DNA from: Pedobacter sp. PACM 27299
GTDB taxonomy: Bacteria > Bacteroidota > Bacteroidia > Sphingobacteriales > Sphingobacteriaceae
DNA: 64,000 nucleotides
Assembly: GCF_001412655.1 (NCBI RefSeq)
Contig: NZ_CP012996.1
Span: 3,906,001-3,970,000 of the forward strand
Reading direction: 5' to 3'
The position numbers and the translations under genes were made by a program. This document shows, piece by piece, positions 1-8,440 of this stretch (position 1 is its first letter; each line of letters starts with the position of its first letter). The notes under the pieces were generated by a model. It was not told the origin of the DNA, did no database searches, and saw only the letters and a list, made by a program, of their open reading frames with translations.

Positions 1-1
1 T

Positions 2-151
2 ATCATGCCATTGGTGAGCATGAGCCGCAGATCCCGCTTACAGGAAAACCTCAAAGCAATGGAGATCGCATTCAATGCGGAAGAGATGAATACCCTGAAT
101 CAGCATTTTGCACCAGGGGCAATAATTGGCAGCACTTATCTACAGCGATAA
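2..151 (+). CDS. Aldo/keto reductase, C-terminal end (cut by window edge)
   Basis: An open frame enters from the left edge and stops at 149-151. Its roughly 49 visible residues include a Ser-Arg-Leu-x-Glu-Asn-Leu stretch followed by an Ala/Glu-rich helix and a terminal Ile-Gly-x-Thr-Tyr segment. This is the usual C-terminal layout of NADPH-dependent aldo/keto reductases (NADP-binding loop, last helix, C-terminal tail). The catalytic Asp-Tyr-Lys-His residues lie outside the window. A strong hairpin terminator follows directly, so this is the last gene of its transcript. Confidence 0.7.
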   Translation: MMPLVSMSRRSRLQENLKAMEIAFNAEEMNTLNQHFAPGAIIGSTYLQR

Positions 152-154
152 TTA

Positions 155-187
155 TTGGGGCTTAATTATTAAGCCCCAACTGTTTTA
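155..187 (+). terminator. Rho-independent terminator after the aldo/keto reductase
   Basis: A perfect 11-bp stem (155-165 with 169-179, GGGGCTTAA-type arm) closes a 3-nt TTA loop and is followed by a T-rich tail. It lies between the reductase stop and the AraC start at 200. Confidence 0.75.
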
Positions 188-199
188 TATCTTTATATC

Positions 200-1009
200 A
201 TGACCAATCCGAATGAAATTATTCCTGGAGTACTCTTTTACTCCTATCTCTCTGCCATGAGAAAGGATAAAGTAGCCTTCCTGGAGCACAGCACCCTGGT
301 ATTGCAGGTATCAGGTCGTTTTACAATGGAAACTGCCAGCGAAAAGTTCTCCATCACACAAGGTGAAATGCTGCTGATTCGAAGGAATCAACTGGGGGAG
401 CTCACTAAGACTCCCTTAAATGGGGAGGACTACCAAACCATTGTCATTTGTCTTAAAGAAGAGCTGCTGAGAAAGATCGCGCTGGAAGAGCAATTAGAAA
501 TAGGGAGAAAATACAGCGGCCCGAGCAATATCCTGATTCCCGGAAATGATTTTTTACAGGCCTACTTTCAATCGGTGATTCCTTATGTGCGTCATTCCGA
601 AGAAAAGATTACCCATGCGGTGGGCATGCTGAAAGTAAAAGAAGTGGTACTTTTGCTGCTGCATACCATGCCTGAGCTTAAAGATTTTCTATTCGATTTC
701 TCCGAACCCTATAAGATGGATCTGGAAAAGTTTATGCTGAACAATTTTCACTTTAATATCCCGGTTGAAAAGTTTGCAAGGCTCAGCGGGAGAAGCCTTG
801 CAGGTTTTAAGCGCGACTTTCAGAAAACATTTTACACCTCACCCAGGCATTGGCTGCTGGATAAGCGGCTAATTGAAGCCCGCCATCTGATAGAAAAAAA
901 GAACAGGAAACCCTCTTCAATTTATCTGGATCTTGGATTTGAAAGCCTATCGCATTTCTCGCACTCCTTTAAAAAAAAGTTTGGTAAAGCGCCAACCGAT
1001 CAGGTATAA
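200..1009 (+). CDS. AraC-family transcriptional regulator
   Basis: This 269-residue protein has a cupin-like or ExsA-like N-terminal sensing half. Its C-terminal AraC domain (about residues 170-269) carries two helix-turn-helix motifs. The second motif contains the Ser-x-Tyr/Ile-x-Leu-Gly-Phe-x-Ser-x-Ser-x-Phe-Ser-x-x-Phe-Lys-Lys-x-Phe-Gly signature. It probably controls the neighbouring aldo/keto reductase gene upstream, a common pairing in Bacteroidota (inference). The ATG at 200 follows the upstream terminator by about 13 bases. The effector is unknown. Confidence 0.85.
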   Translation: MTNPNEIIPGVLFYSYLSAMRKDKVAFLEHSTLVLQVSGRFTMETASEKFSITQGEMLLIRRNQLGELTKTPLNGEDYQTIVICLKEELLRKIALEEQLEIGRKYSGPSNILIPGNDFLQAYFQSVIPYVRHSEEKITHAVGMLKVKEVVLLLLHTMPELKDFLFDFSEPYKMDLEKFMLNNFHFNIPVEKFARLSGRSLAGFKRDFQKTFYTSPRHWLLDKRLIEARHLIEKKNRKPSSIYLDLGFESLSHFSHSFKKKFGKAPTDQV

Positions 1010-1058
1010 TGTCCTGGTTTCACCCTTCTTCTGCATCAGCCTTTAAACTACCTAATCA

Positions 1059-1499
1059 CTAGATTTCGGTTTCTAATCCTATTTTAAGAGACCAGGCTGT
1101 CAGTTCTACCTGCAGGTATAAACCCACATCAGCAGCAGTAAAAGCGGCCTCTGGCGGACACCAGCTATGAAAGCGAAGATGGCTTATGCCGTATGCTTTA
1201 ACCTTTCCAAAGACCTTTTCCATTGGAGGATATCCTGTTCATGGAAATATATTGCACTCCAGCATACCTCTTAAAAATAAAGGCTTATTATTGATTAGCA
1301 ATGTTACACCGTCACTGCTTAAAGTCCGAAAGGCAAAAGAAGTTGATGCGATATATAGCTGACTACCAGACTTTATCGACTCATTCAGCTGATATAAGGA
1401 AGGATTAAACTCATCCCATTCTTTGATCGGGCCATCATAAGTCAGGTACTTGACAATGCTGCTTTCTCCAGGTTTCAGTAATAATGAAAAATATGTCAT
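1059..1499 (-). pseudogene. Remnant of a GH2-type glycoside hydrolase
   Basis: Read on the minus strand from 1499, the frame gives a stretch resembling the middle of Bacteroidota GH2 (beta-galactosidase-like) enzymes: a Trp-Asp-Glu-Phe-Asn-Pro-x-Leu-Tyr motif, then Asn-x-Lys-Pro-x-Phe-Leu-Arg-Gly. A TGA at 1236-1238 interrupts the frame. The same frame resumes directly with Thr-Gly-Tyr-Pro-Pro and RFHSWCPPEAAF, a hallmark of this family, and ends at 1059-1061. The N-terminal sugar-binding domain and the catalytic C-terminal half are missing, so the gene is truncated on both sides as well as nonsense-mutated. It begins 22 bases after the DUF5107 gene and was probably part of that sugar-use operon. 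Confidence 0.8.
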
Positions 1500-1521
1500 T
1501 TATAACTTATATTTTCATGTT

Positions 1522-4500
1522 TTAGCTCAGCTCATCAACCACCAGACCGACCGATATTAAGAGCGGAAACAGGCCAAGATGAGTGCTTGCTCCCTGGTGG
1601 TTGACATCCATATCCAATACCTGTATAAACATTTCTTTCGCTGCTTCAGCAGCACCGAGGCCCAGAGCACCAAGACCAATCAAATAACAGCAATGGATGC
1701 GATTTTTTAAATTAAGATCCTGATCAAAAACCAGTAAATCCGGGAGTGATACCGCAAAGTAATCGATCTCAATCTCGTCATTCAGGTGAATTTCGCCAAA
1801 TTGGATAAAGCGTTCAAAAATCTCCTTTGCTTTGTTGGCCTCCCCAAGTTTTAACCAGGCCAATCCCTGGTAGAAGATTTTATCAGGCTGAGGGTCATTG
1901 TAAAATATTGCCTGCACCAGTTCTGTTGATCCAGAGGTGGCCTGCAAGAACTTTTGAGCCGCCTGTTCTTTCAGTCCCATTTCTTCGTACACACAGCCTT
2001 CCAGAAAATGAATGTCATTCTCCTGTGCGCCATATAACTTTCCTTCCCCAAGATTGTGGGGATAATGCGTTGCCAAGGAAAGCAGCTCAAGTGCAGTTTG
2101 ATAAGCGCCTTCCAGGAGCGCAGTTTTGGCGAGTTGAGTATGGCAAAGCAGGTGCTGGCCTACTACCTTTCCTTCTCCACCCTCCCAGGGATGAAACTGT
2201 CGACTGGCGAGCATGGATTGAGCTTCCCGATAACGACTCAGGTGATTACACAGGGTGATCTGCTCCAGGAATAAATCATCACGATAATTAACCAGCTCAG
2301 GATACTTTTCCAGCATCGCCAAACGCGGTTCAGGAGCATATCCCATTTTTTTATATAACTGATCCAGCTCCATAAATACCCGCGCATCATCGCTGTCCAG
2401 GCTAAAGGCTTTTACCAGGGATTTAAGTGCCTGATCTGCGTCATTCAAATGATTATGGTAGGCTAGTGACAAATTTCTATGTGCTGTAGGAAAAGTAGGA
2501 TCGTTTTTTACAGCATACTCCCAATTGGCTACTGCTTCCGTAGACTGCTGCTTTCCATACCAGAAGTTCCCCAGATAATAAGGTGCTTTAGCATCTTTTG
2601 GATTTTGTGCGATCGCAGACAACAATACATTTACATCTTCTATCCTATGAGGGAAACAGAAATCTGGAGAGGCACACTGTCCTTTTGCAAAATATGCCTT
2701 GGCTGATGGCCCATTACCAGTCTTCAGCGCAAACCAGCCCAGGTAATAATAAACCATCGGATATCCCGCGGTTTGCTGCTCACTGAGATAGATGGACAAA
2801 ATCCCGGTTGCCTCTTTGAACAATCCCGACTGCGCGTATTCCAATGCACATTCTATATAATTATGAACATCTTGTCGCATCAACTGTACAAGATGGCTTA
2901 AAGACGCTTCTGAAGCGCTTAAATCACCAGCTTCCAGTTGTATGCTATATCTTTCATACAGACAGCCGAAATTGAACGGATCTACCAGCAAGGACGCTTC
3001 AAGAAAAGTCATCGCCTCTTTAAGCTTGGCCAATTTATGTAGAATAGCCGTTTTAAGGTGACGTGCAGCTGGTGAATGGTAATTACGCAGCAAAGATTTA
3101 TTGATCAAGTATAGTGCATCTTCATAGTCCCCCTTTCCCGCAGCAATTCGTGCCAGTTCAAAGAAACCGGCATCCTGCCAGGCAGCATTCCATGTTGATT
3201 TATAAAATGCTTCATAAGCTTCTTCCCCCTTTTCCTGCATTTTTAATGACAGCCCCAGATTGTAATAAGGCTCCCCATCGTAAGGATTAGGATTACGTGA
3301 TGTTAACGTTTTTATAGCGGTACGAAAAAACTGTTCAGCAGCAGCAAATTGTCCGCGTTTCATGTTCCATAGTCCCATTGAATTGTTGCAGCGGACATCT
3401 CCAGGCTCCCTTTTCAGGGCTTCCATATAATAATCTGTAGCCAGGTAACTGGCATGACGGTATTGTTCAATATGTAAGCCGTTCAGAAATAACTCCTCAA
3501 TTGACGCTATTTCTTCGGGGGCTTTTGCTGCGGTTGCAGCTGCTGGAATTTCCTTTGAATTTACCTTTTCCTGTTCATAGCTCACCAGCAGCTTATGATC
3601 GGATGTTTGCACGAGCACACGAACACTTCCCATAGAAAAATCGCTCTTGAGCAGAATGACTTTCTCAAAAACCGAAGATGGAGAAAGGTCAAAGCAGGAA
3701 GTATCCTGCAACACTTCATCTATAAATAAGCTGACCACAGCAGAAGGATAAGATGCGGTCGCATAAACTTTTATCTCCAGCGTATCTCCATGCTGTTCTA
3801 CGTTGATCATCGCTTCTTTAGTGGCATTCTTAACGGCAGCCACTTTAGCATAAGGCATAAAATACTGCTCAAATGTTTTTTCTTCATTAGGCTGCAGCCA
3901 GGAGAAATCAGGCTGATTGTCGGTATAAACGCCTGTCATCAATTCTATATAGGGGCCATCTTCATCCGTCAGATTTCTATCCCAGGAGAGTCCAAAGTCA
4001 CTATTCCCCCAGGTCCATTGCTTTTTGCCCGGTGCAATATGATGATTGGCCACGTGCAGCATTCCCGCCTGTGTATCATGCTCATATCCTCCAATAAAAT
4101 TATAGCTGGATCGGATTGCCATGTAAGAAGTAGGCACAGGAATATTTTTATAACAGGAAATGTCTGTTCCTGGTGAATAGTCTTTTTTATAATAAGTACC
4201 GGTAGCCATCGGAAAATCCGAAACATCACGCTTACCGTGATCAAAAACAGCATATACATCCGGTGGAAAAATCGACTGGTAGTGATCATTGACTTTTACC
4301 GCAGGGTTTGCCCACCACAAAAATGTTTGTGGAAATGGTGTGGGATTGTATACTTTTCCTTTGACTTCGAGATAAGCCTTATCCGGATATAAGGTAAAAC
4401 CTGCCATTCCTTTAGTACGAAACATCAGTTCCAGCTCATTTACCCAAATGGTTTTACTACCATCATCATTTGATGCTATGGTAAAATCTATCGGGTCAAA

Positions 4501-4881
4501 TGTACTTGGACGATGGTGCTGCGGCCAGTTGAACTCTATTCCTCCTGAAATCCATGGGCCGGTTAAGCCTACCAATGCGGGTTTAATCACCTGGTTATAA
4601 TAGATAAAATCACGGTTGCGCACTTTATCATAGGCTCTTTGGATCCTTCCTCCGAGTTCGGGAAGCACCATTATTTTCAAATATTCATTTTCTATAAATA
4701 CTGCGGTATACTCCTTATCAATTTTTTCATCAGATATTTTCTCGATAACAGGGTTCGGGTATACTGCTCCTGTGCTGCCTTGGTATACTCTTTTTTCTAA
4801 AAAAATAGGGTTCTTTTCCGGCTTACCTGTTTCGTAAGTAGGAATAATAACTTTCTCCAGCCATGCGGTTACTTCCATCAT
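1522..4881 (-). CDS. DUF5107 domain protein with long TPR array
   Basis: The product has 1119 residues and no signal peptide, so it is probably cytoplasmic. Residues about 40-345 form a DUF5107 domain with the conserved Gly-Gly-Ile-Glu-Phe-Asn-Trp-Pro and a following His-His-Arg-Pro segment (residues 113-124). A linker leads to more than ten TPR-like helical repeats from about residue 465 to the end, rich in Tyr-x-x-Ala/Gly-x-x-x-x-Ala-x-x-x-Phe patterns. The DUF5107 domain is common in Bacteroidota and Firmicutes carbohydrate clusters, but I know no biochemical function for it. It sits 51 bases downstream of the sugar porter in the same direction, which indicates a role in handling or sensing the imported sugar (inference). 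Confidence 0.85.
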   Translation of the reverse strand: MMEVTAWLEKVIIPTYETGKPEKNPIFLEKRVYQGSTGAVYPNPVIEKISDEKIDKEYTAVFIENEYLKIMVLPELGGRIQRAYDKVRNRDFIYYNQVIKPALVGLTGPWISGGIEFNWPQHHRPSTFDPIDFTIASNDDGSKTIWVNELELMFRTKGMAGFTLYPDKAYLEVKGKVYNPTPFPQTFLWWANPAVKVNDHYQSIFPPDVYAVFDHGKRDVSDFPMATGTYYKKDYSPGTDISCYKNIPVPTSYMAIRSSYNFIGGYEHDTQAGMLHVANHHIAPGKKQWTWGNSDFGLSWDRNLTDEDGPYIELMTGVYTDNQPDFSWLQPNEEKTFEQYFMPYAKVAAVKNATKEAMINVEQHGDTLEIKVYATASYPSAVVSLFIDEVLQDTSCFDLSPSSVFEKVILLKSDFSMGSVRVLVQTSDHKLLVSYEQEKVNSKEIPAAATAAKAPEEIASIEELFLNGLHIEQYRHASYLATDYYMEALKREPGDVRCNNSMGLWNMKRGQFAAAEQFFRTAIKTLTSRNPNPYDGEPYYNLGLSLKMQEKGEEAYEAFYKSTWNAAWQDAGFFELARIAAGKGDYEDALYLINKSLLRNYHSPAARHLKTAILHKLAKLKEAMTFLEASLLVDPFNFGCLYERYSIQLEAGDLSASEASLSHLVQLMRQDVHNYIECALEYAQSGLFKEATGILSIYLSEQQTAGYPMVYYYLGWFALKTGNGPSAKAYFAKGQCASPDFCFPHRIEDVNVLLSAIAQNPKDAKAPYYLGNFWYGKQQSTEAVANWEYAVKNDPTFPTAHRNLSLAYHNHLNDADQALKSLVKAFSLDSDDARVFMELDQLYKKMGYAPEPRLAMLEKYPELVNYRDDLFLEQITLCNHLSRYREAQSMLASRQFHPWEGGEGKVVGQHLLCHTQLAKTALLEGAYQTALELLSLATHYPHNLGEGKLYGAQENDIHFLEGCVYEEMGLKEQAAQKFLQATSGSTELVQAIFYNDPQPDKIFYQGLAWLKLGEANKAKEIFERFIQFGEIHLNDEIEIDYFAVSLPDLLVFDQDLNLKNRIHCCYLIGLGALGLGAAEAAKEMFIQVLDMDVNHQGASTHLGLFPLLISVGLVVDELS

Positions 4882-4932
4882 ATAATTCGTGCTTCTTGTA
4901 TAATTCTTGCTTCTTGATTAGATATATATTTC

Positions 4933-6261
4933 TTAATGGGGACTAAAAACAGCTTCCAGTTCTTCCAATGTTTTCCCTTTGGTTTCTTTCACTCTTGACT
5001 TTACAAATAGGAAACCCATGATACAAATCCCGGAATAGAGGTAAAAGGTATTGTGCATGCCGATCCATTTGGCAAGAACAGGAAAAGTAAAGGTGAGTAA
5101 AAAGTAGGCTGCCCATAAGCAGAGGATGGCGATAGAGGATGCTGCCCCCCTCACATGGTTAGGGAAAATTTCTGAAATCAACACCCAGGTTACTGGTCCG
5201 AGGGAGATGGCATAAGTTCCTATCGCCGCTAGTAAAAACACACCGACTAAAGCAGAATGTGCGGCTAGTAATTGTGCGATCAGCAGGTACAATATAGCCA
5301 GTGTAGCTGCACCGAATAACAGGAGTGGTCTACGGCCAATTTTATCCACTAGAAACATGGCCAAGATGGTAAAAAACAGGTTTACGCCGCCTATAAATAC
5401 CGCCTGCAGCAATTGATCATCTTTCGACGCACCAATACTGGCAAAGATATTTGAAGGATAATTAAAAACCACATTAATCCCGCAGAGCTGTTGAAAAACA
5501 GCAAGCACAATTCCAATGGTTACTGCTGGAAATACGGCTTTCCCGAAGACGGCTGTATAGCTAACTTTTTGATTTCCTTTTGCGGCAGTCTTTATCAGAT
5601 CCATCGCTTTAATGGAAAAATCAGCACCGCCAATTTTTTCCAGCACCTTCAGTCCTTTACTTTCTTTTCCGGTCTGCAGTAACCACCTCGGACTTTCCGG
5701 TAACCAAATGACCCCGATAATGAACAATGCAGAAGGGATCGCACCGAGGCCAAACATCCATCGCCAGGCATCAGGCCCACTATTGCGCAGGGAATAATTG
5801 ATAAGGTTTGTAATGAGGATGCCAAGTACAATGGTGAGTTGGTTGATGCTCACCATTCTGCCACGGTATTTTGCCGGAGAAACCTCAGCAATGTACATAG
5901 GTGACAAAAGAGAAGCCATCCCTACTCCGATTCCTGCTACAAATCTGGAGAAAATAAAGAAACTAAGTTCGGTAGCAAATGCCATTGCGAGCGCGGAAAG
6001 GCCAAAGATGAGGGCCGCCAAAAAAAGTCCTGGTCTGCGGCCATATTTATCGGCCACACGGCCTGCTAATAAGCAGCCAATGATGGCGCCAAGCGCCAAT
6101 GAGCCTGTTGCAAAGCCTTCCCAATATTCATTTAGTCCAAACTGATCCCGTAAAAAAGGTAAAGCACCTGAAATTACGGCAAAGTCAAAACCAAACAGGT
6201 ATCCTCCCAGAGCGGAGACAAATGAGATAGACAAAAGGTATGAAGTTTTAAATTGTTCCAT
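4933..6261 (-). CDS. Sugar porter (MFS, XylE/GLUT-like)
   Basis: This 442-residue inner-membrane protein has twelve predicted membrane segments. It carries the sugar-porter signatures: Gly-Arg-x-Ala-Asp-Lys-Tyr-Gly-Arg-Arg after TM2, Pro-Glu-Ser-Pro-Arg-Trp-Leu in the central loop, Gln-Gln-x-x-Gly-Ile-Asn in TM7, Gly-Arg-Arg-Pro after TM8, and a C-terminal Glu-Thr-Lys-Gly-Lys-Thr-Leu-Glu-Glu. These identify an H+-coupled monosaccharide importer such as for xylose, galactose or arabinose; the exact sugar cannot be read from sequence. It is the first gene of the minus-strand operon with the DUF5107 protein, and it is divergent from a cupin-AraC regulator that probably controls it. Confidence 0.93.
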   Translation of the reverse strand: MEQFKTSYLLSISFVSALGGYLFGFDFAVISGALPFLRDQFGLNEYWEGFATGSLALGAIIGCLLAGRVADKYGRRPGLFLAALIFGLSALAMAFATELSFFIFSRFVAGIGVGMASLLSPMYIAEVSPAKYRGRMVSINQLTIVLGILITNLINYSLRNSGPDAWRWMFGLGAIPSALFIIGVIWLPESPRWLLQTGKESKGLKVLEKIGGADFSIKAMDLIKTAAKGNQKVSYTAVFGKAVFPAVTIGIVLAVFQQLCGINVVFNYPSNIFASIGASKDDQLLQAVFIGGVNLFFTILAMFLVDKIGRRPLLLFGAATLAILYLLIAQLLAAHSALVGVFLLAAIGTYAISLGPVTWVLISEIFPNHVRGAASSIAILCLWAAYFLLTFTFPVLAKWIGMHNTFYLYSGICIMGFLFVKSRVKETKGKTLEELEAVFSPH

Positions 6262-6347
6262 TTTCGGTTTAGGTTAACAAAACCAAATTTGAACTAATAA
6301 AAGCAACCCTACAATAGAAATAATTCTGAAAGGAATGGACTATTTTA

Positions 6348-6367
6348 TGAAATTATATATAATTTCA
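6348..6367. promoter_or_regulatory. Perfect 20-bp palindrome in a divergent promoter region
   Basis: TGAAATTATATATAATTTCA reads identically on both strands. It lies 17 bases before the start of the AraC gene at 6385 and about 87 bases before the divergent sugar porter. It is a plausible operator for the adjacent regulator, although AraC proteins more often bind direct repeats. It could also be an AT-rich promoter element. Confidence 0.45.
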
Positions 6368-6384
6368 GCCCTGACAAAAGGCAT

Positions 6385-7308
6385 ATGGAAAGCGCAACAA
6401 TTGAAATTAAAAAGAAAGAAGGCTTTAACGGTCAAAAAGCAATTGTATTGCCCCGGTCAATTCTGGTGAAAGCGGGTGGTCCTAATCCGCTTTCTGCAGG
6501 CCTCTACCTCACGGATATTGGATTCTACCCCAAAGCAAAATTTCATTACCGGGAACGCAGCCATGGGATCGATCAGTACATCCTTCTTTACTGTACAGAT
6601 GGAAAAGGTGAAGTAAGAATAGAAGACAATTCCTATGCACTTAAAGCAGGGAACTTCATTGTGATACCCGCAGATAAATCTCATGCTTATGAATCCGATC
6701 AGAATAACCCATGGAGCATTTACTGGGCACACTTCAAAGGCCACCTTGTTAAATCACTGATCAAATTATTGGTTAAAAGACAAAAAGGTTATAAAGGTCT
6801 TGTACAGTTTAATGAGTCAAGGATAAAACTGTTCGACGATATTTATTCAAATCTGGAAAGAGGGTATAGTACGGATAACCTATGCTATGTAAATATTAGT
6901 TTCGGTTACTTCCTTTCGTCCATTATTTTTGATGAGAAATTTAACTATTCGGCTAAGCAATACACTATAAATCCCATTGATGTAGCCATTGAGTTTATGC
7001 AAAAAAACCTGCATACCATCTTTACACTGGACGATGTCGCTAAATCAGTTAATTTATCCACCTCTCACTTCTCCGCACTTTTCAAAGATCAAACCGGCTT
7101 TGCTCCGATCAAGTATTTTAATCACATTAAAATTCAGAAAGCCTGTCAATACCTTCAGTTCACAGACCTCCGGATCAAAGAAATTGCCTCCATCCTTGGT
7201 ATAGATGATCAGTATTACTTTTCAAGGATGTTTTCAAAGATTATGGGCGTCTCTCCACAAGATTATAAGATAAAAAGAGAAACACTCCGGGAAACAAAAT
7301 TTTTATAA
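6385..7308 (+). CDS. Cupin-AraC-family transcriptional regulator (sugar-responsive)
   Basis: This is a 307-residue protein. Residues about 45-125 form an arabinose-binding-like cupin: a His-Tyr-Arg-Glu-Arg region, a Gly-x-Gly turn, then Gly-Asn-Phe-x-x-Ile-Pro-Ala-x-x-x-His. The C-terminal AraC domain (about 200-300) has two HTH motifs, including Asp-Gln-Tyr-Tyr-Phe-Ser-Arg-x-Phe-Ser-Lys and a terminal Gly-Val-Ser-Pro-Gln-Asp-Tyr. It is divergently transcribed from the sugar porter/DUF5107 genes, so it is the likely local regulator of that operon (inference from arrangement). Confidence 0.88.
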   Translation: MESATIEIKKKEGFNGQKAIVLPRSILVKAGGPNPLSAGLYLTDIGFYPKAKFHYRERSHGIDQYILLYCTDGKGEVRIEDNSYALKAGNFIVIPADKSHAYESDQNNPWSIYWAHFKGHLVKSLIKLLVKRQKGYKGLVQFNESRIKLFDDIYSNLERGYSTDNLCYVNISFGYFLSSIIFDEKFNYSAKQYTINPIDVAIEFMQKNLHTIFTLDDVAKSVNLSTSHFSALFKDQTGFAPIKYFNHIKIQKACQYLQFTDLRIKEIASILGIDDQYYFSRMFSKIMGVSPQDYKIKRETLRETKFL

Positions 7309-7375
7309 AACCGAGCCCGGAAAAGGCATATATTTATCACTAACAGAAGGTTTTTGAGTTATTAAATTAGAAAAA

Positions 7376-7792
7376 ATGAAAATATCAGAGGTTAAAATTG
7401 CAGAATGGTTTTTACGAATTGCATTAAGTGCAGGATTTTTATCTGCTACAGCTGACCGTTTTGGTTTATGGCCAAAAGAAATTTCGGCCTGGGGCAATTG
7501 GCAAAGTTTTGTAGATTATACAAAAAGTTTAAATCCATTATTTCCAGATAGTTTCACCCCCTTCCTCGCTTATAGTGCAACCGCTTTAGAAATTATTTTG
7601 GGCATTTTGCTGCTGACTAATTTCAAAACAAATTGGGTAGCAAAGGCAAGCAGTATATTACTTTTACTATTTGCACTATCTATGACTTTTTCTAAAAGCA
7701 TTAAAGTTCCACTAGATTACTCTGTATTTTCAGATTCAGCAGCTGCATTTGCGCTGAGTATTATTGTCCAGGCAAAAAAAAAACGTCTGTAA
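7376..7792 (+). CDS. DoxX-like small membrane protein
   Basis: This 138-residue protein has four predicted membrane helices and the DoxX/MauE-type opening Ala-Glu-Trp-x-Leu-Arg-Ile-Ala-x-x-x-Gly-Phe-Leu. The middle contains Ala-Thr-Ala-Leu-Glu-Ile-x-Leu-Gly-Ile-Leu-Leu, matching the second helix pair of this family. DoxX-type proteins are associated with quinone or thiol redox processes, but no specific reaction can be assigned. Its DNA is more AT-rich than the surrounding genes. It is transcribed towards the siderophore-uptake set 90 bases downstream, and a functional link is not shown. Confidence 0.7.
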   Translation: MKISEVKIAEWFLRIALSAGFLSATADRFGLWPKEISAWGNWQSFVDYTKSLNPLFPDSFTPFLAYSATALEIILGILLLTNFKTNWVAKASSILLLLFALSMTFSKSIKVPLDYSVFSDSAAAFALSIIVQAKKKRL

Positions 7793-7855
7793 CAGTTCCA
7801 TACGTAGAGGCCACATACATCGATGAATGACTGAACCTACATTCAAAAAAAAACA

Positions 7856-7863
7856 TACCTTTG
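7856..7863 (+). promoter_or_regulatory. Bacteroidota-type -7 box (TAnnTTTG)
   Basis: TACCTTTG matches the Bacteroidota sigma-A -7 consensus and lies 18 bases before the TTG start at 7882. No clear -33 TTTG element was found at the expected distance, so the assignment is tentative. Confidence 0.35.
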
Positions 7864-7881
7864 CCCAGCTAAAAACTACAG

Positions 7882-8265
7882 TTGAGAAGATTAGTTTGTC
7901 TTTTATTACTCCTAATGGTCATCTTTCAAACCTTTAACAGGTTAATGATCAACCTGGCTTTTAAAGCCAATCAGGATTATATTGCCGCAAATTTCTGTGA
8001 GAATAAAGATAAACCAGAGAAACACTGCAATGGGCGCTGCATACTTGTAAAAAAGCTAAAGCAGGCAGAGCAGAATGAAGAAAAACAGAGAACTGAAAAT
8101 CTGGCAAAAACTGCATTACTTTATTTTTGTAAAATTCATCTCCTTGCAGTAGGTGATCCTTTATCGGATCTAGAGCAAACAGGTTACAATCCTTTCTACC
8201 TCAACTTTAAACCTTCGTTCTTCGCTAACGACATCTTCAAACCGCCCCAGCGATATACCTGCTAA
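7882..8265 (+). CDS. Small membrane-anchored Cys-containing protein of a siderophore-uptake locus
   Basis: The product has 127 residues. It starts with Arg-Arg and a hydrophobic helix (residues about 4-20), then carries a Cys-Glu-Asn-Lys-Asp-x-Pro-x-x-x-Cys-Asn-Gly-x-Cys motif. Small proteins with this cysteine motif occur beside TonB-dependent receptors in Bacteroidota; their function is not established. The chosen start is TTG at 7882 because it gives the full N-terminal hydrophobic segment. The first ATG, ten codons later, would remove half of it. The orientation is the same as for the receptor and PepSY genes downstream. Confidence 0.65.
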   Translation: MRRLVCLLLLLMVIFQTFNRLMINLAFKANQDYIAANFCENKDKPEKHCNGRCILVKKLKQAEQNEEKQRTENLAKTALLYFCKIHLLAVGDPLSDLEQTGYNPFYLNFKPSFFANDIFKPPQRYTC

Positions 8266-8440
8266 AAATTATTTTATTTTTCATCATAATGCTGCATAGT
8301 ATATGGGCATTACATGTCCGTTATTGACAGTAAATTATGCTGTAAAAACATTAATCATCAGAAGAAATGAGGTAAACCGTGTCCAAAAACTGCGTTGACG
8401 GGAGCCTCATAAGCATCAATTTTATAATTCAATTATTTCG

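Noticed and set aside
3790..4176. Plus-strand open frame inside the DUF5107 gene
   Set aside because: It lies wholly within a clear coding gene on the other strand and has no family features.
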